Source of the DNA: an uncultured Pelagibacteraceae bacterium
GTDB lineage: Bacteria; Pseudomonadota; Alphaproteobacteria; Pelagibacterales; Pelagibacteraceae
NCBI GenBank assembly: GCA_902595815.1
Contig: CACJRL010000001.1
Span: 124,001 to 188,000 of the forward strand
DNA: 64,000 nucleotides
Direction: 5' to 3'
The first letter of the stretch is position 1. Each line of letters starts with the position of its first letter. This document shows positions 36,862 to 45,228 of the stretch, piece by piece. The translations under genes and the position numbers were made by a program. Below the pieces are notes generated by a model. That model ran no database searches, was not told where the DNA came from, and saw only the letters and a program-made list of their open reading frames with translations.

Positions 36862-37272
36862 ATGACTAGTAAACAAGAATTTATTGAAAAACTAAGGAAC
36901 TCTAGCTTAAGACCAACTAAACAAAGAATAAATATATGTGAGGTTTTATTCAATAGAGATAAAACTTTCCACTTCACAATAAACGACTTATTCAACTTAA
37001 TTAAAGATAAAACGGGTGAAAAAGTTTCTTTAGCAACTGTTTACAATACAGTCCATGCATTTCTTAAAAAAGGATATCTAAAAGAGATACCAATTAATTC
37101 TAATCAAACTTACTTTGATACAAATGTCACAGATCATCACCATTTCTTCGATGTTAAAGAAGAAAAGCTTATTGATATTAAAAATGAGGATGTAGGACCG
37201 ATAGAGATTCAAAAATCTATACCTGGAAAAAAAATTAAATCAGTCGAAGTTTTAGTAAAATTAGAAGACTAG
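36862..37272 (+). CDS. irr: Fur-superfamily regulator, Irr/PerR type
   Basis: 136 residues. Winged helix: LRNSSLRPTKQRINICEVLF, then VSLATVYNTVHAFLKKGYL. The metal/haem region has FDTNVTDHHHFFDVKEEKL, containing the His cluster (DHHHFF) typical of Irr, and no CXXC zinc pairs. Irr proteins in Alphaproteobacteria repress iron-dependent genes when iron and haem are low; the group is related to PerR. I chose the ATG at 36862; a TTG six bases upstream is possible. It lies directly upstream of katG (107 bases) and its operator matches those of katG. Confidence 0.88.
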   Translation: MTSKQEFIEKLRNSSLRPTKQRINICEVLFNRDKTFHFTINDLFNLIKDKTGEKVSLATVYNTVHAFLKKGYLKEIPINSNQTYFDTNVTDHHHFFDVKEEKLIDIKNEDVGPIEIQKSIPGKKIKSVEVLVKLED

Positions 37273-37306
37273 GTTTTCAAAATTACATCATAAATATTCT
37301 GACTTA

Positions 37307-37335
37307 TTGACAATCTTCTTTAGAATAATTATAAA
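37307..37335 (+). promoter_or_regulatory. strong katG promoter
   Basis: TTGACA (37307-37312) and TATAAA (37330-37335) are separated by exactly 17 bases, the best promoter match seen in this window. A second TATAAT occurs at 37353-37358. An AAGGAG ribosome site (37363-37368) lies ten bases before the katG ATG. Confidence 0.7.
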
Positions 37336-37358
37336 CAAGGAATTAGAATAATTATAAT
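37319..37358 (+). promoter_or_regulatory. tandem Irr/PerR-box-like operators at katG
   Basis: Two 17-base boxes: TTTAGAATAATTATAAA (37319-37335) and ATTAGAATAATTATAAT (37342-37358). They share the 15-mer TTAGAATAATTATAA and start 23 bases apart. The 15-mer matches the 7-1-7 PerR box TTATAAT-N-ATTATAA at 14 of 15 positions, and the first box matches the Irr iron control element at all but one defined base. The first overlaps the promoter -10, the second the likely start site, as expected for repression. Confidence 0.65.
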
Positions 37359-37378
37359 ATTAAAGGAGATAAATAATA

Positions 37379-39616
37379 ATGAGTGCGGAATTTCATAAAA
37401 GTAAATCATTTAAATCAGCAGAATTAAGTAAGTGCCCATTTACAGGTGCAGGTACACCGGCAAAATTTAGTGCTGGAAGAGGACAAACAAACAGAGATTT
37501 TTGGCCAAACAGTTTGAATTTGAAAATTTTAAGTCAGCACTCGAATTTATCAAATCCAATGGAGAAAAAATTTAATTATTCTAAAGAATTTAAAAAACTA
37601 AATTACAAAGCACTCAAAAAAGATTTAAACAAATTAATGACAGACTCACAAGATTGGTGGCCAGCAGATTACGGTCATTATGGTCCTTTATTTATTAGAT
37701 TAGCATGGCACGCAGCAGGCACATATAGAACTGGTGATGGTAGAGGGGGAGCCGGAACAGGCAATCAAAGGTTTGCACCGTTAAATGCCTGGCCTGATAA
37801 TGTTAATCTAGATAAAGCTAGATTACTTTTGTGGCCAATAAAACAGAAATATGGAAAAAGAATTTCTTGGGCAGATTTATTTATACTAGTCGGAAATGTA
37901 GCATTAGAGTCAATGGGCTTTAAAACTTTCGGTTTCGGAGCGGGAAGAACTGATATCTGGGAACCAGAAGACGATATTTACTGGGGTTCAGAAAAAGAAA
38001 TGTTAGGTGTAAAGAGATACAGCGGAAAAAGAGATCTTGAGCAACCATTGGGGGCTTCTCACATGGGATTAATTTATGTAAATCCACAAGGTCCAGATTT
38101 TAATCCAGACCCATTGAAAGCAGCTCATGATATTAGAGAAACATTTGGACGAATGGCAATGAATGATTATGAAACAGTTGCATTAGTTGCTGGTGGTCAT
38201 ACTTTTGGAAAATCTCATGGTGCTGCACCTGAATCGCATAAAGGACCTGATCCAGAAGCATCAAGAATTCAAGATCAGGCAACCGGTTGGAATAGTAATT
38301 ACAAATCAGGAAAAGGTGTACATGCAATTAGTAGTGGTATTGAAGGAGCATGGACACAAACACCAACACAATGGGATATGGGTTATTTTGATTGTTTATT
38401 TAACCATGAATGGGAATTGACAAAAGGACCTGCTGGGGCATTTCAATGGACTCCAAAAAAGAATGGTCAGAGAATTAAAATGGTTCCTGATGCTCATGAT
38501 AAAAGTAAAATGCATCCTCCAATGATGCAAACAACTGATTTATCTTTGAGAATGGATAAAAGTTATGGACCAATTTCAAAACATTTTTATCAAAATCCAG
38601 ATGAATTTGCTGATGCATTTGCAAGAGCTTGGTTTAAGCTTACTCATAGAGACATGGGACCAAGAGCATGTTATTTGGGTAGCGAAGTACCAAAAGAACA
38701 ATTAATTTGGCAAGATCCTATAGATAAACCAAAATATAAACTTAAATCAAAAGATATAAGAGATTTAAAATCAAAGCTTTCAAAATCAAAAATCTCTGTT
38801 TCTGATTTAGTTTCTACGGCTTGGGCTTCTGCTTCTACATATAGAGGTTCTGACAAAAGAGGTGGAGCAAACGGAGCAAGAATTATGCTTGAGCCTCAAA
38901 GAAGTTGGAAAGTCAATAATCCTAAAAAACTTTCAAAGGTTATTAAAGCTTTACAAAAAATTAAGAAAAAATTTGATACAAATAAAAAATCAGTCTCAAT
39001 GGCGGATCTTATAGTATTAGGTGGAAATGTAGGAATAGAGATGGCAGCAAAAAAAGCTGGTCATAAAATTCAGGTTCCATTTACTGCTGGAAGAGGAGAT
39101 GCAAGACAAGACCAAACAGATGTAAATTCATTTGGATTACTTGAGCCGCAAGCAGATGGTTTTAGAAACTACATGAAAAAAGGTAAATCTAATGTTTCAG
39201 CTGAGGAAAAATTAATTGATAAGGCACAATTAATGGGATTAACGGCACCAGAGATGACAGTTCTTGTAGGAGGAATGAGAGTTTTAGATACAAACTATGA
39301 CAGTTCTAAAAATGGAGTTTTCACAAAAAAACCTGGAACGCTATCAACAGATTATTTTGTAAATCTTCTCGATATGAGCACTACTTGGAAAGAAACTGAT
39401 AAATCTGAACAATATTTTGTTGGTAAAGATAGAAAGTCAAAAAAAGCCAAGTGGAAAGGTTCAAGAGTTGACCTTATTTTTGGCTCTAATTCTCAATTAA
39501 GAGCATTAGCCGAAGTCTATGCTTGCAAAGATTCATCAGACAAATTTATCAAAGACTTTGTATCCGCATGGGTCAAAGTGATGAATGCAGATAGATTTGA
39601 TTTAAGATTAAACTAG
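37379..39616 (+). CDS. katG: bifunctional catalase-peroxidase
   Basis: A 745-residue haem enzyme with two peroxidase-like halves. The distal pocket reads [20 protein letters not shown] (Arg, Trp, His), the Tyr of the Met-Tyr-Trp adduct lies in [14 protein letters not shown] and its Met in [10 protein letters not shown]. The proximal haem His is in [15 protein letters not shown]. The inactive C-terminal half contains [20 protein letters not shown]. It removes hydrogen peroxide in the cytoplasm. A strong promoter overlaps two operator-like repeats just downstream of an Irr/PerR-type gene, pointing to peroxide or iron control. Confidence 0.99.
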   Translation: MSAEFHKSKSFKSAELSKCPFTGAGTPAKFSAGRGQTNRDFWPNSLNLKILSQHSNLSNPMEKKFNYSKEFKKLNYKALKKDLNKLMTDSQDWWPADYGHYGPLFIRLAWHAAGTYRTGDGRGGAGTGNQRFAPLNAWPDNVNLDKARLLLWPIKQKYGKRISWADLFILVGNVALESMGFKTFGFGAGRTDIWEPEDDIYWGSEKEMLGVKRYSGKRDLEQPLGASHMGLIYVNPQGPDFNPDPLKAAHDIRETFGRMAMNDYETVALVAGGHTFGKSHGAAPESHKGPDPEASRIQDQATGWNSNYKSGKGVHAISSGIEGAWTQTPTQWDMGYFDCLFNHEWELTKGPAGAFQWTPKKNGQRIKMVPDAHDKSKMHPPMMQTTDLSLRMDKSYGPISKHFYQNPDEFADAFARAWFKLTHRDMGPRACYLGSEVPKEQLIWQDPIDKPKYKLKSKDIRDLKSKLSKSKISVSDLVSTAWASASTYRGSDKRGGANGARIMLEPQRSWKVNNPKKLSKVIKALQKIKKKFDTNKKSVSMADLIVLGGNVGIEMAAKKAGHKIQVPFTAGRGDARQDQTDVNSFGLLEPQADGFRNYMKKGKSNVSAEEKLIDKAQLMGLTAPEMTVLVGGMRVLDTNYDSSKNGVFTKKPGTLSTDYFVNLLDMSTTWKETDKSEQYFVGKDRKSKKAKWKGSRVDLIFGSNSQLRALAEVYACKDSSDKFIKDFVSAWVKVMNADRFDLRLN

Positions 39617-39635
39617 TATTAAGGAAAGCGGAAAA

Positions 39636-40232
39636 ATGACATCACTATCGTTCGAAGACTTTTATAAAGTTCCTGAAATTAAGTTTGATATAAATAGATT
39701 GCGAAATGATTTAAATCTAATTTTAGAGAAAAAGAAATTTAATTCGCCAGGTGTTACGCACTTTGGTGCAATTCCTTTAAATCAAATTCCAAATAACAAA
39801 GACTCTATAGAAGGTAACAATATCAGAGGTAGATATTGGACTATTGCAGATGAGACAGGTAAAGAAGTCTCAAGAGATATTGATATTGATGAATCGAAAT
39901 ATACTCAGTTGTTACCAGAGTTCGATAAAACTTATTTTAAAGAGGTTTATGAAATTCTTAGTAAAAAATTTAAACTAGGAAGAGTAAGGCTTTTATTAAA
40001 AGAGCCAAGATCAACGCTAAGCTGGCACAAAGATCCAGAGTGTAGATTGCATATTCCGATAGTAACTAATGCAGGCTGTTCAATGGTCATTGAAAATGTT
40101 GCAAAACATTTGCCTGCAGATGGACATGTATGGATTACTAACAATACAAAGTATCATAACTTTTTTAATGGAGGAGAACAGGCTAGAGTTCACTTAGTTG
40201 CTTGTGTTCTTGAAAGCCCGTTTAAAGAATAA
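39636..40232 (+). CDS. aspartyl/asparaginyl beta-hydroxylase-like 2-oxoglutarate oxygenase
   Basis: A 198-residue double-stranded beta-helix protein. The iron ligands appear as LSWHKDPECRLHIPIVTN (His-X-Asp) and YHNFFNGGEQARVHLVACV (distal His with the 2-oxoglutarate Arg). These match the aspartyl/asparaginyl hydroxylase family. The target protein or small molecule is unknown. It begins 20 bases after katG with an AAGGAAAG site, so it is probably part of the katG transcript and may share its iron or peroxide control. Confidence 0.78.
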   Translation: MTSLSFEDFYKVPEIKFDINRLRNDLNLILEKKKFNSPGVTHFGAIPLNQIPNNKDSIEGNNIRGRYWTIADETGKEVSRDIDIDESKYTQLLPEFDKTYFKEVYEILSKKFKLGRVRLLLKEPRSTLSWHKDPECRLHIPIVTNAGCSMVIENVAKHLPADGHVWITNNTKYHNFFNGGEQARVHLVACVLESPFKE

Positions 40233-40474
40233 TGGAAGTTACCAACGGTATTTTTAAAGCTGCCGGTCAGATTTATTCCAATAACAGAGGCTCTATTTTA
40301 AGAACAATTGTCTATACAGTTGGTCATTTTGCAATTGCTATAACTGTTTTGATGTTAGTTGCTGATGTATCTTTTATGATAGCTTTGACCGATGCAATTG
40401 TAGAACCAATTGCTAATTCTATTTGGTATTTCATTTTAGATAAGTGGTGGGCAAGTAGATCAAAAAGTAAATAA
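40232..40474 (+). CDS. DUF2061-family small membrane protein
   Basis: 80 residues with two transmembrane helices (ILRTIVYTVGHFAIAITVLMLV and IALTDAIVEPIANSIWYFIL) ending in a basic WWASRSKSK tail. The pattern RTIVYTVGHF followed by DAIVEPIANSIWYFILDKWW resembles DUF2061 proteins, in which helix two ends with a similar aromatic-basic motif. The function is unknown. The start overlaps the preceding hydroxylase stop (TAATG), so the two are coupled. Confidence 0.72.
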   Translation: MEVTNGIFKAAGQIYSNNRGSILRTIVYTVGHFAIAITVLMLVADVSFMIALTDAIVEPIANSIWYFILDKWWASRSKSK

Positions 40475-40485
40475 TAATCATTATC
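40467..40485. promoter_or_regulatory. Fur-box-like site
   Basis: GTAAATAATAATCATTATC matches the classical 19-base Fur box (GATAATGATAATCATTATC) at 16 of 19 positions, with the right half perfect. It straddles the end of the DUF2061 gene, about 130 bases upstream of the Cys-rich gene. In such AT-rich DNA chance matches occur, so this is supportive only in combination with the repeats that follow. Confidence 0.45.
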
Positions 40486-40527
40486 AATAAGTATTTAAGA
40501 AAAATTTAATAAGGATAATTTGTAGTA

Positions 40528-40575
40528 ATAATAATTATTCGCAAAAAAAATGTGTAAATAATAATTATTCGCAAG
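40528..40575. repeat. tandem 18-bp direct repeat with palindromic core, period 30 bp
   Basis: AATAATAATTATTCGCAA occurs at 40528-40545 and again, identically, at 40558-40575. Each contains the perfect palindrome AATAATTATT, and each matches a Fur 7-1-7 box at about 12 of 15 positions. The 30-base period is close to three helical turns. The two copies end 42 bases before the Cys-rich gene, so they look like operators for it. Confidence 0.6.
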
Positions 40576-40617
40576 GATATTTGTTGAAAATAATTTTTTC
40601 ATATTTAATTCTAAAGT

Positions 40618-40797
40618 ATGCAAATAGAAAATTACAATTGTAAAAAATGTGGATTAACAATTTCTTCAACTTGTTCTAAGTGTGATAAAATAGTTGATGT
40701 TGAAGTCCTTGATGATGGATGTATTGTTCAAAAGACTAAATGTGTTGATTGTGCGAATGCTCCAGTGATCAAAGACGTATGTGTCCAACAAAAATAA
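40618..40797 (+). CDS. Cys-rich putative metal-binding microprotein, 59 aa
   Basis: A 59-codon frame starting ATG. It contains eight Cys: a CKKCG knuckle (8, 11), TCSKC (19, 22), Cys34, CVDC (42, 45) and Cys54. The first two pairs are spaced like a zinc ribbon; the second half could hold another site. No homologue is recognised. Its upstream region carries a Fur-box-like site and tandem repeats, suggesting metal-dependent control. It follows the katG-hydroxylase-DUF2061 genes on the same strand and converges on the SH3-like gene. Confidence 0.72.
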   Translation: MQIENYNCKKCGLTISSTCSKCDKIVDVEVLDDGCIVQKTKCVDCANAPVIKDVCVQQK

Positions 40798-40823
40798 TTA
40801 GTTAATATATATAACTTAAAGGG

Positions 40824-41276
40824 TTAGTTGATTTTTCCCCAAAGATCTTCTTCATCAACCCACCCTTTAAAACTTTTTGTTTCTACTAAACACCAATTTC
40901 TCTCACATTTTTTTACTAACAATAATCTTCCAGTTTCTATTTTAGCTAAGGGTTTGGAAAATTTAGTTGGTTTTTTGAAAAGAATTTTATTTGACACAGT
41001 TATAAAGGATTTTGATTGCTTCAATTGAGATATATGTATCCACCCACCATTTTTTTTATTATCAATTATTCTTCTAAAATTTTCTTTTTTATCAATCACT
41101 TTTACTGGCAAGTTTATTTTTTTGTAAATATACTTTATTGGATAATCAAAACTTGGTCCATATCTTACGTTTACCTTATCATTTTTAAGCATTAAAAATT
41201 TTTCATTATCGTCCGAAATGGCATTCGAGGTAAAAAATATTATGATTAAAATCTTGAAGATTAATTGCACAAGCAA
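40824..41276 (-). CDS. exported SH3-like domain protein
   Basis: About 150 residues. An N-terminal signal (LIFKILIIIFFTSNAISDD) is followed by two bacterial SH3-like repeats: KVNVRYGPSFDYPIKYIY with GGWIHISQL, and KIETGRLLLVKKCERNWCLVE with GWVDEEDLWG. Proteins of this type (SH3_3/DUF1058) bind cell-wall or envelope targets and are common in Alphaproteobacteria. The start is TTG at 41276 or GTG at 41270, both overlapping the end of the ThiF/MoeB-like gene. The Trp-Gly end is typical. Confidence 0.8.
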   Translation of the reverse strand: MLVQLIFKILIIIFFTSNAISDDNEKFLMLKNDKVNVRYGPSFDYPIKYIYKKINLPVKVIDKKENFRRIIDNKKNGGWIHISQLKQSKSFITVSNKILFKKPTKFSKPLAKIETGRLLLVKKCERNWCLVETKSFKGWVDEEDLWGKIN

Positions 41277-42013
41277 CCTTTTTTTTTAGTAAATTTTATT
41301 TTTCTAAATTCTAGTTTTTTTAGATTAACCACCAGAATTGATGAGTGAAGACTTTTATCAGATGAAATTATGTTTTTTAAAACTTCATTTGCTTGCATAC
41401 TCCCAATTATATTTGATGTGGTACCCAGTATTCCTTCACTTTCACAATTTAAAACTTCATCAGAAGGTTCTGACTGGTAAAAACATTTTAAACATGGGCT
41501 TGATTTATTATTAAAATCGAATGAAAAAATATGTCCATCAAATTTGCTAATAGCACCAACTATTAATTTTCTTTTATATTTTAATGAAAATTTATTTATT
41601 AAAAATTTAGTTTTAAAATTATCTGTTCCATCTACAATTATATCGAAATCTTTTATAATTTTATTTAAATTTTTTTCTGATGCTTTTTCTTTTAAAATTT
41701 TGACTTTTACATCTCTGTTAATTAATTTTATTCTTCTTTTAAAGATATCAACCTTAAATTTTCCAACATCTTTTGAAGTATACAAAATTTGTCTTTGAAG
41801 ATTTGAAATATCTACTTTATCGTGATCAATAGCACCTATATACCCTACACCGCATCTAGCCAACAAATCTGCAACTGGACTACCTAATCCACCAATTCCT
41901 ACAATTAAAACTTTTGAATTAATTATTTTCTTTTGTCCTAATATACCAATATCCTTAAGTATTATTTGTCTTGAGTATCTTTCAAGCTTTCGTTTTGATA
42001 ATGAATTTTTCAC
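41261..42013 (-). CDS. ThiF/MoeB/HesA-family adenylyltransferase
   Basis: A 250-residue E1-like enzyme: ERYSRQIILKDIGILGQKKI, the nucleotide loop VLIVGIGGLGSPVADLLARCG, DHDKVDISNLQRQILY, and IIVDGTDNFKTKFLIN. Zinc-site Cys appear as PCLKCFY and the terminal GCLC. These enzymes adenylate the C-terminal Gly of ThiS or MoaD sulfur carriers for thiamin or molybdopterin synthesis. Which partner is used cannot be read, as no thiS or moaD lies nearby. It overlaps dut by four bases (ATGA). Confidence 0.88.
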   Translation of the reverse strand: MKNSLSKRKLERYSRQIILKDIGILGQKKIINSKVLIVGIGGLGSPVADLLARCGVGYIGAIDHDKVDISNLQRQILYTSKDVGKFKVDIFKRRIKLINRDVKVKILKEKASEKNLNKIIKDFDIIVDGTDNFKTKFLINKFSLKYKRKLIVGAISKFDGHIFSFDFNNKSSPCLKCFYQSEPSDEVLNCESEGILGTTSNIIGSMQANEVLKNIISSDKSLHSSILVVNLKKLEFRKIKFTKKKGCLCN

Positions 42014-42447
42014 TTACCTGTTGATCCAAATCCACCCGAACCTCTAATTGTCTCAGGCAAAGTTTCTACAGTTTCAAAATCTACTTTCAAAATTGGCATT
42101 AATATCATTTGAGCAATTCTATCATCGTTATTTACTGTAAACTCTTTATCTCCATGATTAAATAAAATTACTTTTATTTCTCCTCTATAGTCACTATCAA
42201 TAGTTCCAGGAGTATTTAAAACACTTATATTGTTTTTGGCTGCTAAACCCGATCTTGGTCTTATTTGAACCTCGGTATCTTCAGGTATTGCAATCGATAT
42301 ACCTGTTGGCACTAAAGCGTTTTCGCCTGGTTTAATTACTATTTTCTTTTCAATGAATGCAGTCAAATCTAGTCCAGATGAACCTGTCGTTTTATATTCT
42401 GGTAGTTTAACTTTTTTGTCTAATTTTTTAATTAAGACCCTTACCAT
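42010..42447 (-). CDS. dut: deoxyuridine 5'-triphosphate nucleotidohydrolase
   Basis: A 145-residue trimeric dUTPase. Motifs: GSSGLDLTAFI (1), RPRSGLAAKNNISVLN (2), GTIDSDYRGEIKVILFN (3), DRIAQMILMPI (4) and the C-terminal P-loop-like RGSGGFGSTG (5). All five are intact. It removes dUTP and supplies dUMP. It lies four bases after coaBC, the widespread coaBC-dut pair. Confidence 0.98.
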   Translation of the reverse strand: MVRVLIKKLDKKVKLPEYKTTGSSGLDLTAFIEKKIVIKPGENALVPTGISIAIPEDTEVQIRPRSGLAAKNNISVLNTPGTIDSDYRGEIKVILFNHGDKEFTVNNDDRIAQMILMPILKVDFETVETLPETIRGSGGFGSTGK

Positions 42448-42451
42448 TAAG

Positions 42452-43651
42452 TTAATTAATCTGTTGAATTACTCTTTTGACTATTTCTTCAGCGACCAAT
42501 GATTTACTCATCTTTTCAAAATTTTCTTCAGGTTTATCTTTGTAAAATATTGAAATTTTATTAAAATCTGATCCAAATCCTATAGTTTTATCTGAGACAT
42601 CATTTGCAATTACCCAGTCACAATTTTTTTCATTCAACTTCTTCTTTGCATTTATTGAAACATTGTTTGTTTCTGCTGCAAAACCAATCGTTATTTTTGG
42701 TCTTAATGAATTATGATTTGATATATGATTTAAAATATCAATATTTTTTTCTAGCTCTAAGTTAAATTCTTCATTCTTTTTAATCTTTGTACTTTTATAA
42801 TTTTTCACTTTAAAATCAGAAACAGCTGCAGAAAAAATAGCCACATCTGTTGGCAGATTATTTAAACTTTCTTTGAACATCTCTTCAGCCGTTTCAACAC
42901 TTACAAAATTAACACCATCCAAAGGTTTAATGCTTGTCTTTCCAGAAATAAGTGTTGTATCAAATCCATTGTCTCTAAGACATTTTGCTATTTCATATCC
43001 TTGTTTACCACTGGATTTATTTGTAATAAATCTTACAGGATCAATATATTCATTAGTTGGTCCTGCAGTAACTAAAGCTTTTAATTTTTTATTTTTATCT
43101 AAATTAGAAAAATAATTTTTAAGCGTATTAACTATTTCATTTGGTTCTGTCATTTTTCCTTCACCGTATTCACCACATGCCATATCCCCTATCTCTGGCC
43201 CAATAATTTTGTATCCAAAGCTTTTTAATTTTAATATGTTTTCTTTAGTAGAAGGATGCTCCCACATTCTTACATTCATTGCCGGTGCTAAAAATATTTG
43301 TTTATTAGAAGCTAATAAAACAGTAGACGCCAAATCTTCTGCATTTCCTGAGGCTACTTTCGATATTGTATTAGCTGTAATTGGTGCAACTAATACTGCA
43401 TCAGCCCATCTTGATAAAGATATATGGTCCATCTCAGCTTCGTTTTCTGCACTAAATATATCGTCATAAACTTTTTCTTGGGAAAGAGACGAAACAGATA
43501 GTGGAGTTACAAATTCTTTTGCATTTTTTGTTAATATAGTTTTTACACAAGCACCATTTTTCTTAAATAATCTTATTAACTCAAGACTTTTGTAAGCAGA
43601 AATTCCACCACATATAATCAACAGTATTTTTTTATTCTCAAAATAATTCAT
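42452..43651 (-). CDS. coaBC: bifunctional phosphopantothenoylcysteine decarboxylase/synthetase
   Basis: 399 residues. The CoaC half has ILLIICGGISAYKSLELIRL, ITANTISKVASGNAEDLAS, the conserved LAPAMNVRMWEHP and MACGEYGEGKM. The CoaB half has ALVTAGPTNEYIDPVRFITN, SSGKQGYEIAKCLRD and AAVSDFKV, ending with KITIGFAAET and ANDV. It makes 4'-phosphopantetheine for coenzyme A. Nine bases separate it from ubiB. Confidence 0.97.
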   Translation of the reverse strand: MNYFENKKILLIICGGISAYKSLELIRLFKKNGACVKTILTKNAKEFVTPLSVSSLSQEKVYDDIFSAENEAEMDHISLSRWADAVLVAPITANTISKVASGNAEDLASTVLLASNKQIFLAPAMNVRMWEHPSTKENILKLKSFGYKIIGPEIGDMACGEYGEGKMTEPNEIVNTLKNYFSNLDKNKKLKALVTAGPTNEYIDPVRFITNKSSGKQGYEIAKCLRDNGFDTTLISGKTSIKPLDGVNFVSVETAEEMFKESLNNLPTDVAIFSAAVSDFKVKNYKSTKIKKNEEFNLELEKNIDILNHISNHNSLRPKITIGFAAETNNVSINAKKKLNEKNCDWVIANDVSDKTIGFGSDFNKISIFYKDKPEENFEKMSKSLVAEEIVKRVIQQIN

Positions 43652-43659
43652 CGTCGAGA

Positions 43660-45228
43660 TTAAAATACTACTAATCCTAAAATTACAAGTAATAATAAAC
43701 CAATGATTGATTGATTTCTGAAAGCTACCATTTCATTTTTTTTTGTATTTAGATCATTATACGTATTAGTATTTTGTGGAATTTGTCCGCTTGCAAGAAA
43801 TGTTAATGCTTGGTTTGCTTTATCCATTATTTGCGGCATTTCTGGTAATCTTTTTATAACTTCTGCAGAATTTTTTAGAGTTTCATTTAATGTTGTTATA
43901 GGATCTTTTGTTTCTTTAAGCCATTTTTCAAGAACAGGTCTTGACGTTTCCCAAATGTTTGTCTCTGGATTTAATCTTCTTGCAACACCTTCAACTACTA
44001 CCATGGTTTTCTGTAGCATGAGCAACTGTGGTTGAGTTTGCATATTAAATTTTTCTGTCACATCAAAAAGTTGTTTGAGTAGTTTACCACCAGATATGTC
44101 TTTAATTGACTGACCAAATATTGGCTCTCCTATTGATCTTAGTGCTTGGGCGAGATCATCAACAGGCACTTCTTTTGGAACTAAACCTGCAGCTAAATGA
44201 ACTTCAGCTACTTTTTTATAATCTCTTTTTATAAATCCATATAAAATCTCGGCAAGAAATTTTTTACTTAAATCATCTAACCTTCCCATTATACCAAAAT
44301 CGATAGGTACAATTTGACCACTATTATTTATAAAAATATTACCTTGATGCATATCTGCGTGAAAAAAACCATCTCTGACAGCATGCCTTAAAAAATGTTG
44401 AATAATATCTGATGCAATTTTTTTGGTATCTATATTTCTTTTTTCCAGCTCTTCAGTTTCTCTTATAGAAACACCCTCGACCCAGTCTAAAGTCATTACG
44501 TTTTCACTTGTAAAATTCCAATAAATTCTAGGAACTTGAAATCCACTATCATTTTTAGTGTTTTCTGAATATTCATTAGCTGCAGCTGCTTCAAATCTTA
44601 AATCCATTTCTAAGTTAGTTATTTCTTTTAGTAAATAAACAACCTCAACTAATTTAAGTCTTTTTGTCTTTTTGATTATTGACTCCGTTAAAAAAGCAAA
44701 AAGCATTAAAGCATCAATTTCTTCGTTGAATATTTTTTTTATATTTGGTCGTAAAATTTTTATAGCCACATCCTTAATTGTGCCATTATCATTTATTTGC
44801 GCTTTATGAACTTGAGCTATAGATGCTGCTGCCACTGGTTCAGATAGATTTATAATTGAATTAAAATTATCTTCTCCTAGATCTTTTTTGATTATTTCTT
44901 TAGCTTTAGATAATTCAAAGGGAGGCAAACGATCTTGTAAACTCTCTAGTTGCTTTGATAACTTTTCTCCAATTATATCTGGTCTAGTTGCTAGAAATTG
45001 ACCTAATTTAATGAATGTTGTGCCCATAGATTGCAAGGAGTTTGACAATCTTTCACCTTCGGTTTCATTTACAAAAGAATTATCTTTTTTTGAAAATGAT
45101 AAAGACAACAAATAGAATAAAATTTTTATTCCAATTGGTGGATTATGAAACTTTGTGAATATATTTAAAGCGTCAGATTTTGCTAATTTCCTTCCAAGCT
45201 TAAAAAGTATGTATAATTTTTTAATCAT
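43660..45228 (-). CDS. ubiB: ubiquinone biosynthesis kinase-like protein UbiB
   Basis: About 522 residues of the ABC1/UbiB family. Signatures: the extended KxGQ motif in TTFIKLGQFLATRPDIIGE, the Ala-rich loop EPVAAASIAQVHKAQI, LDWVEGVSIRE, and the HADMHQGNIF and PIDFGIMGRL catalytic motifs. The C-terminal hydrophobic segment (SIIGLLLLVILGLVVF) anchors it. It supports ubiquinone synthesis in aerobic respiration. The ATG at 45228 overlaps the ubiE stop as ATGA; a TTG three codons upstream is less likely. Confidence 0.96.
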   Translation of the reverse strand: MIKKLYILFKLGRKLAKSDALNIFTKFHNPPIGIKILFYLLSLSFSKKDNSFVNETEGERLSNSLQSMGTTFIKLGQFLATRPDIIGEKLSKQLESLQDRLPPFELSKAKEIIKKDLGEDNFNSIINLSEPVAAASIAQVHKAQINDNGTIKDVAIKILRPNIKKIFNEEIDALMLFAFLTESIIKKTKRLKLVEVVYLLKEITNLEMDLRFEAAAANEYSENTKNDSGFQVPRIYWNFTSENVMTLDWVEGVSIRETEELEKRNIDTKKIASDIIQHFLRHAVRDGFFHADMHQGNIFINNSGQIVPIDFGIMGRLDDLSKKFLAEILYGFIKRDYKKVAEVHLAAGLVPKEVPVDDLAQALRSIGEPIFGQSIKDISGGKLLKQLFDVTEKFNMQTQPQLLMLQKTMVVVEGVARRLNPETNIWETSRPVLEKWLKETKDPITTLNETLKNSAEVIKRLPEMPQIMDKANQALTFLASGQIPQNTNTYNDLNTKKNEMVAFRNQSIIGLLLLVILGLVVF

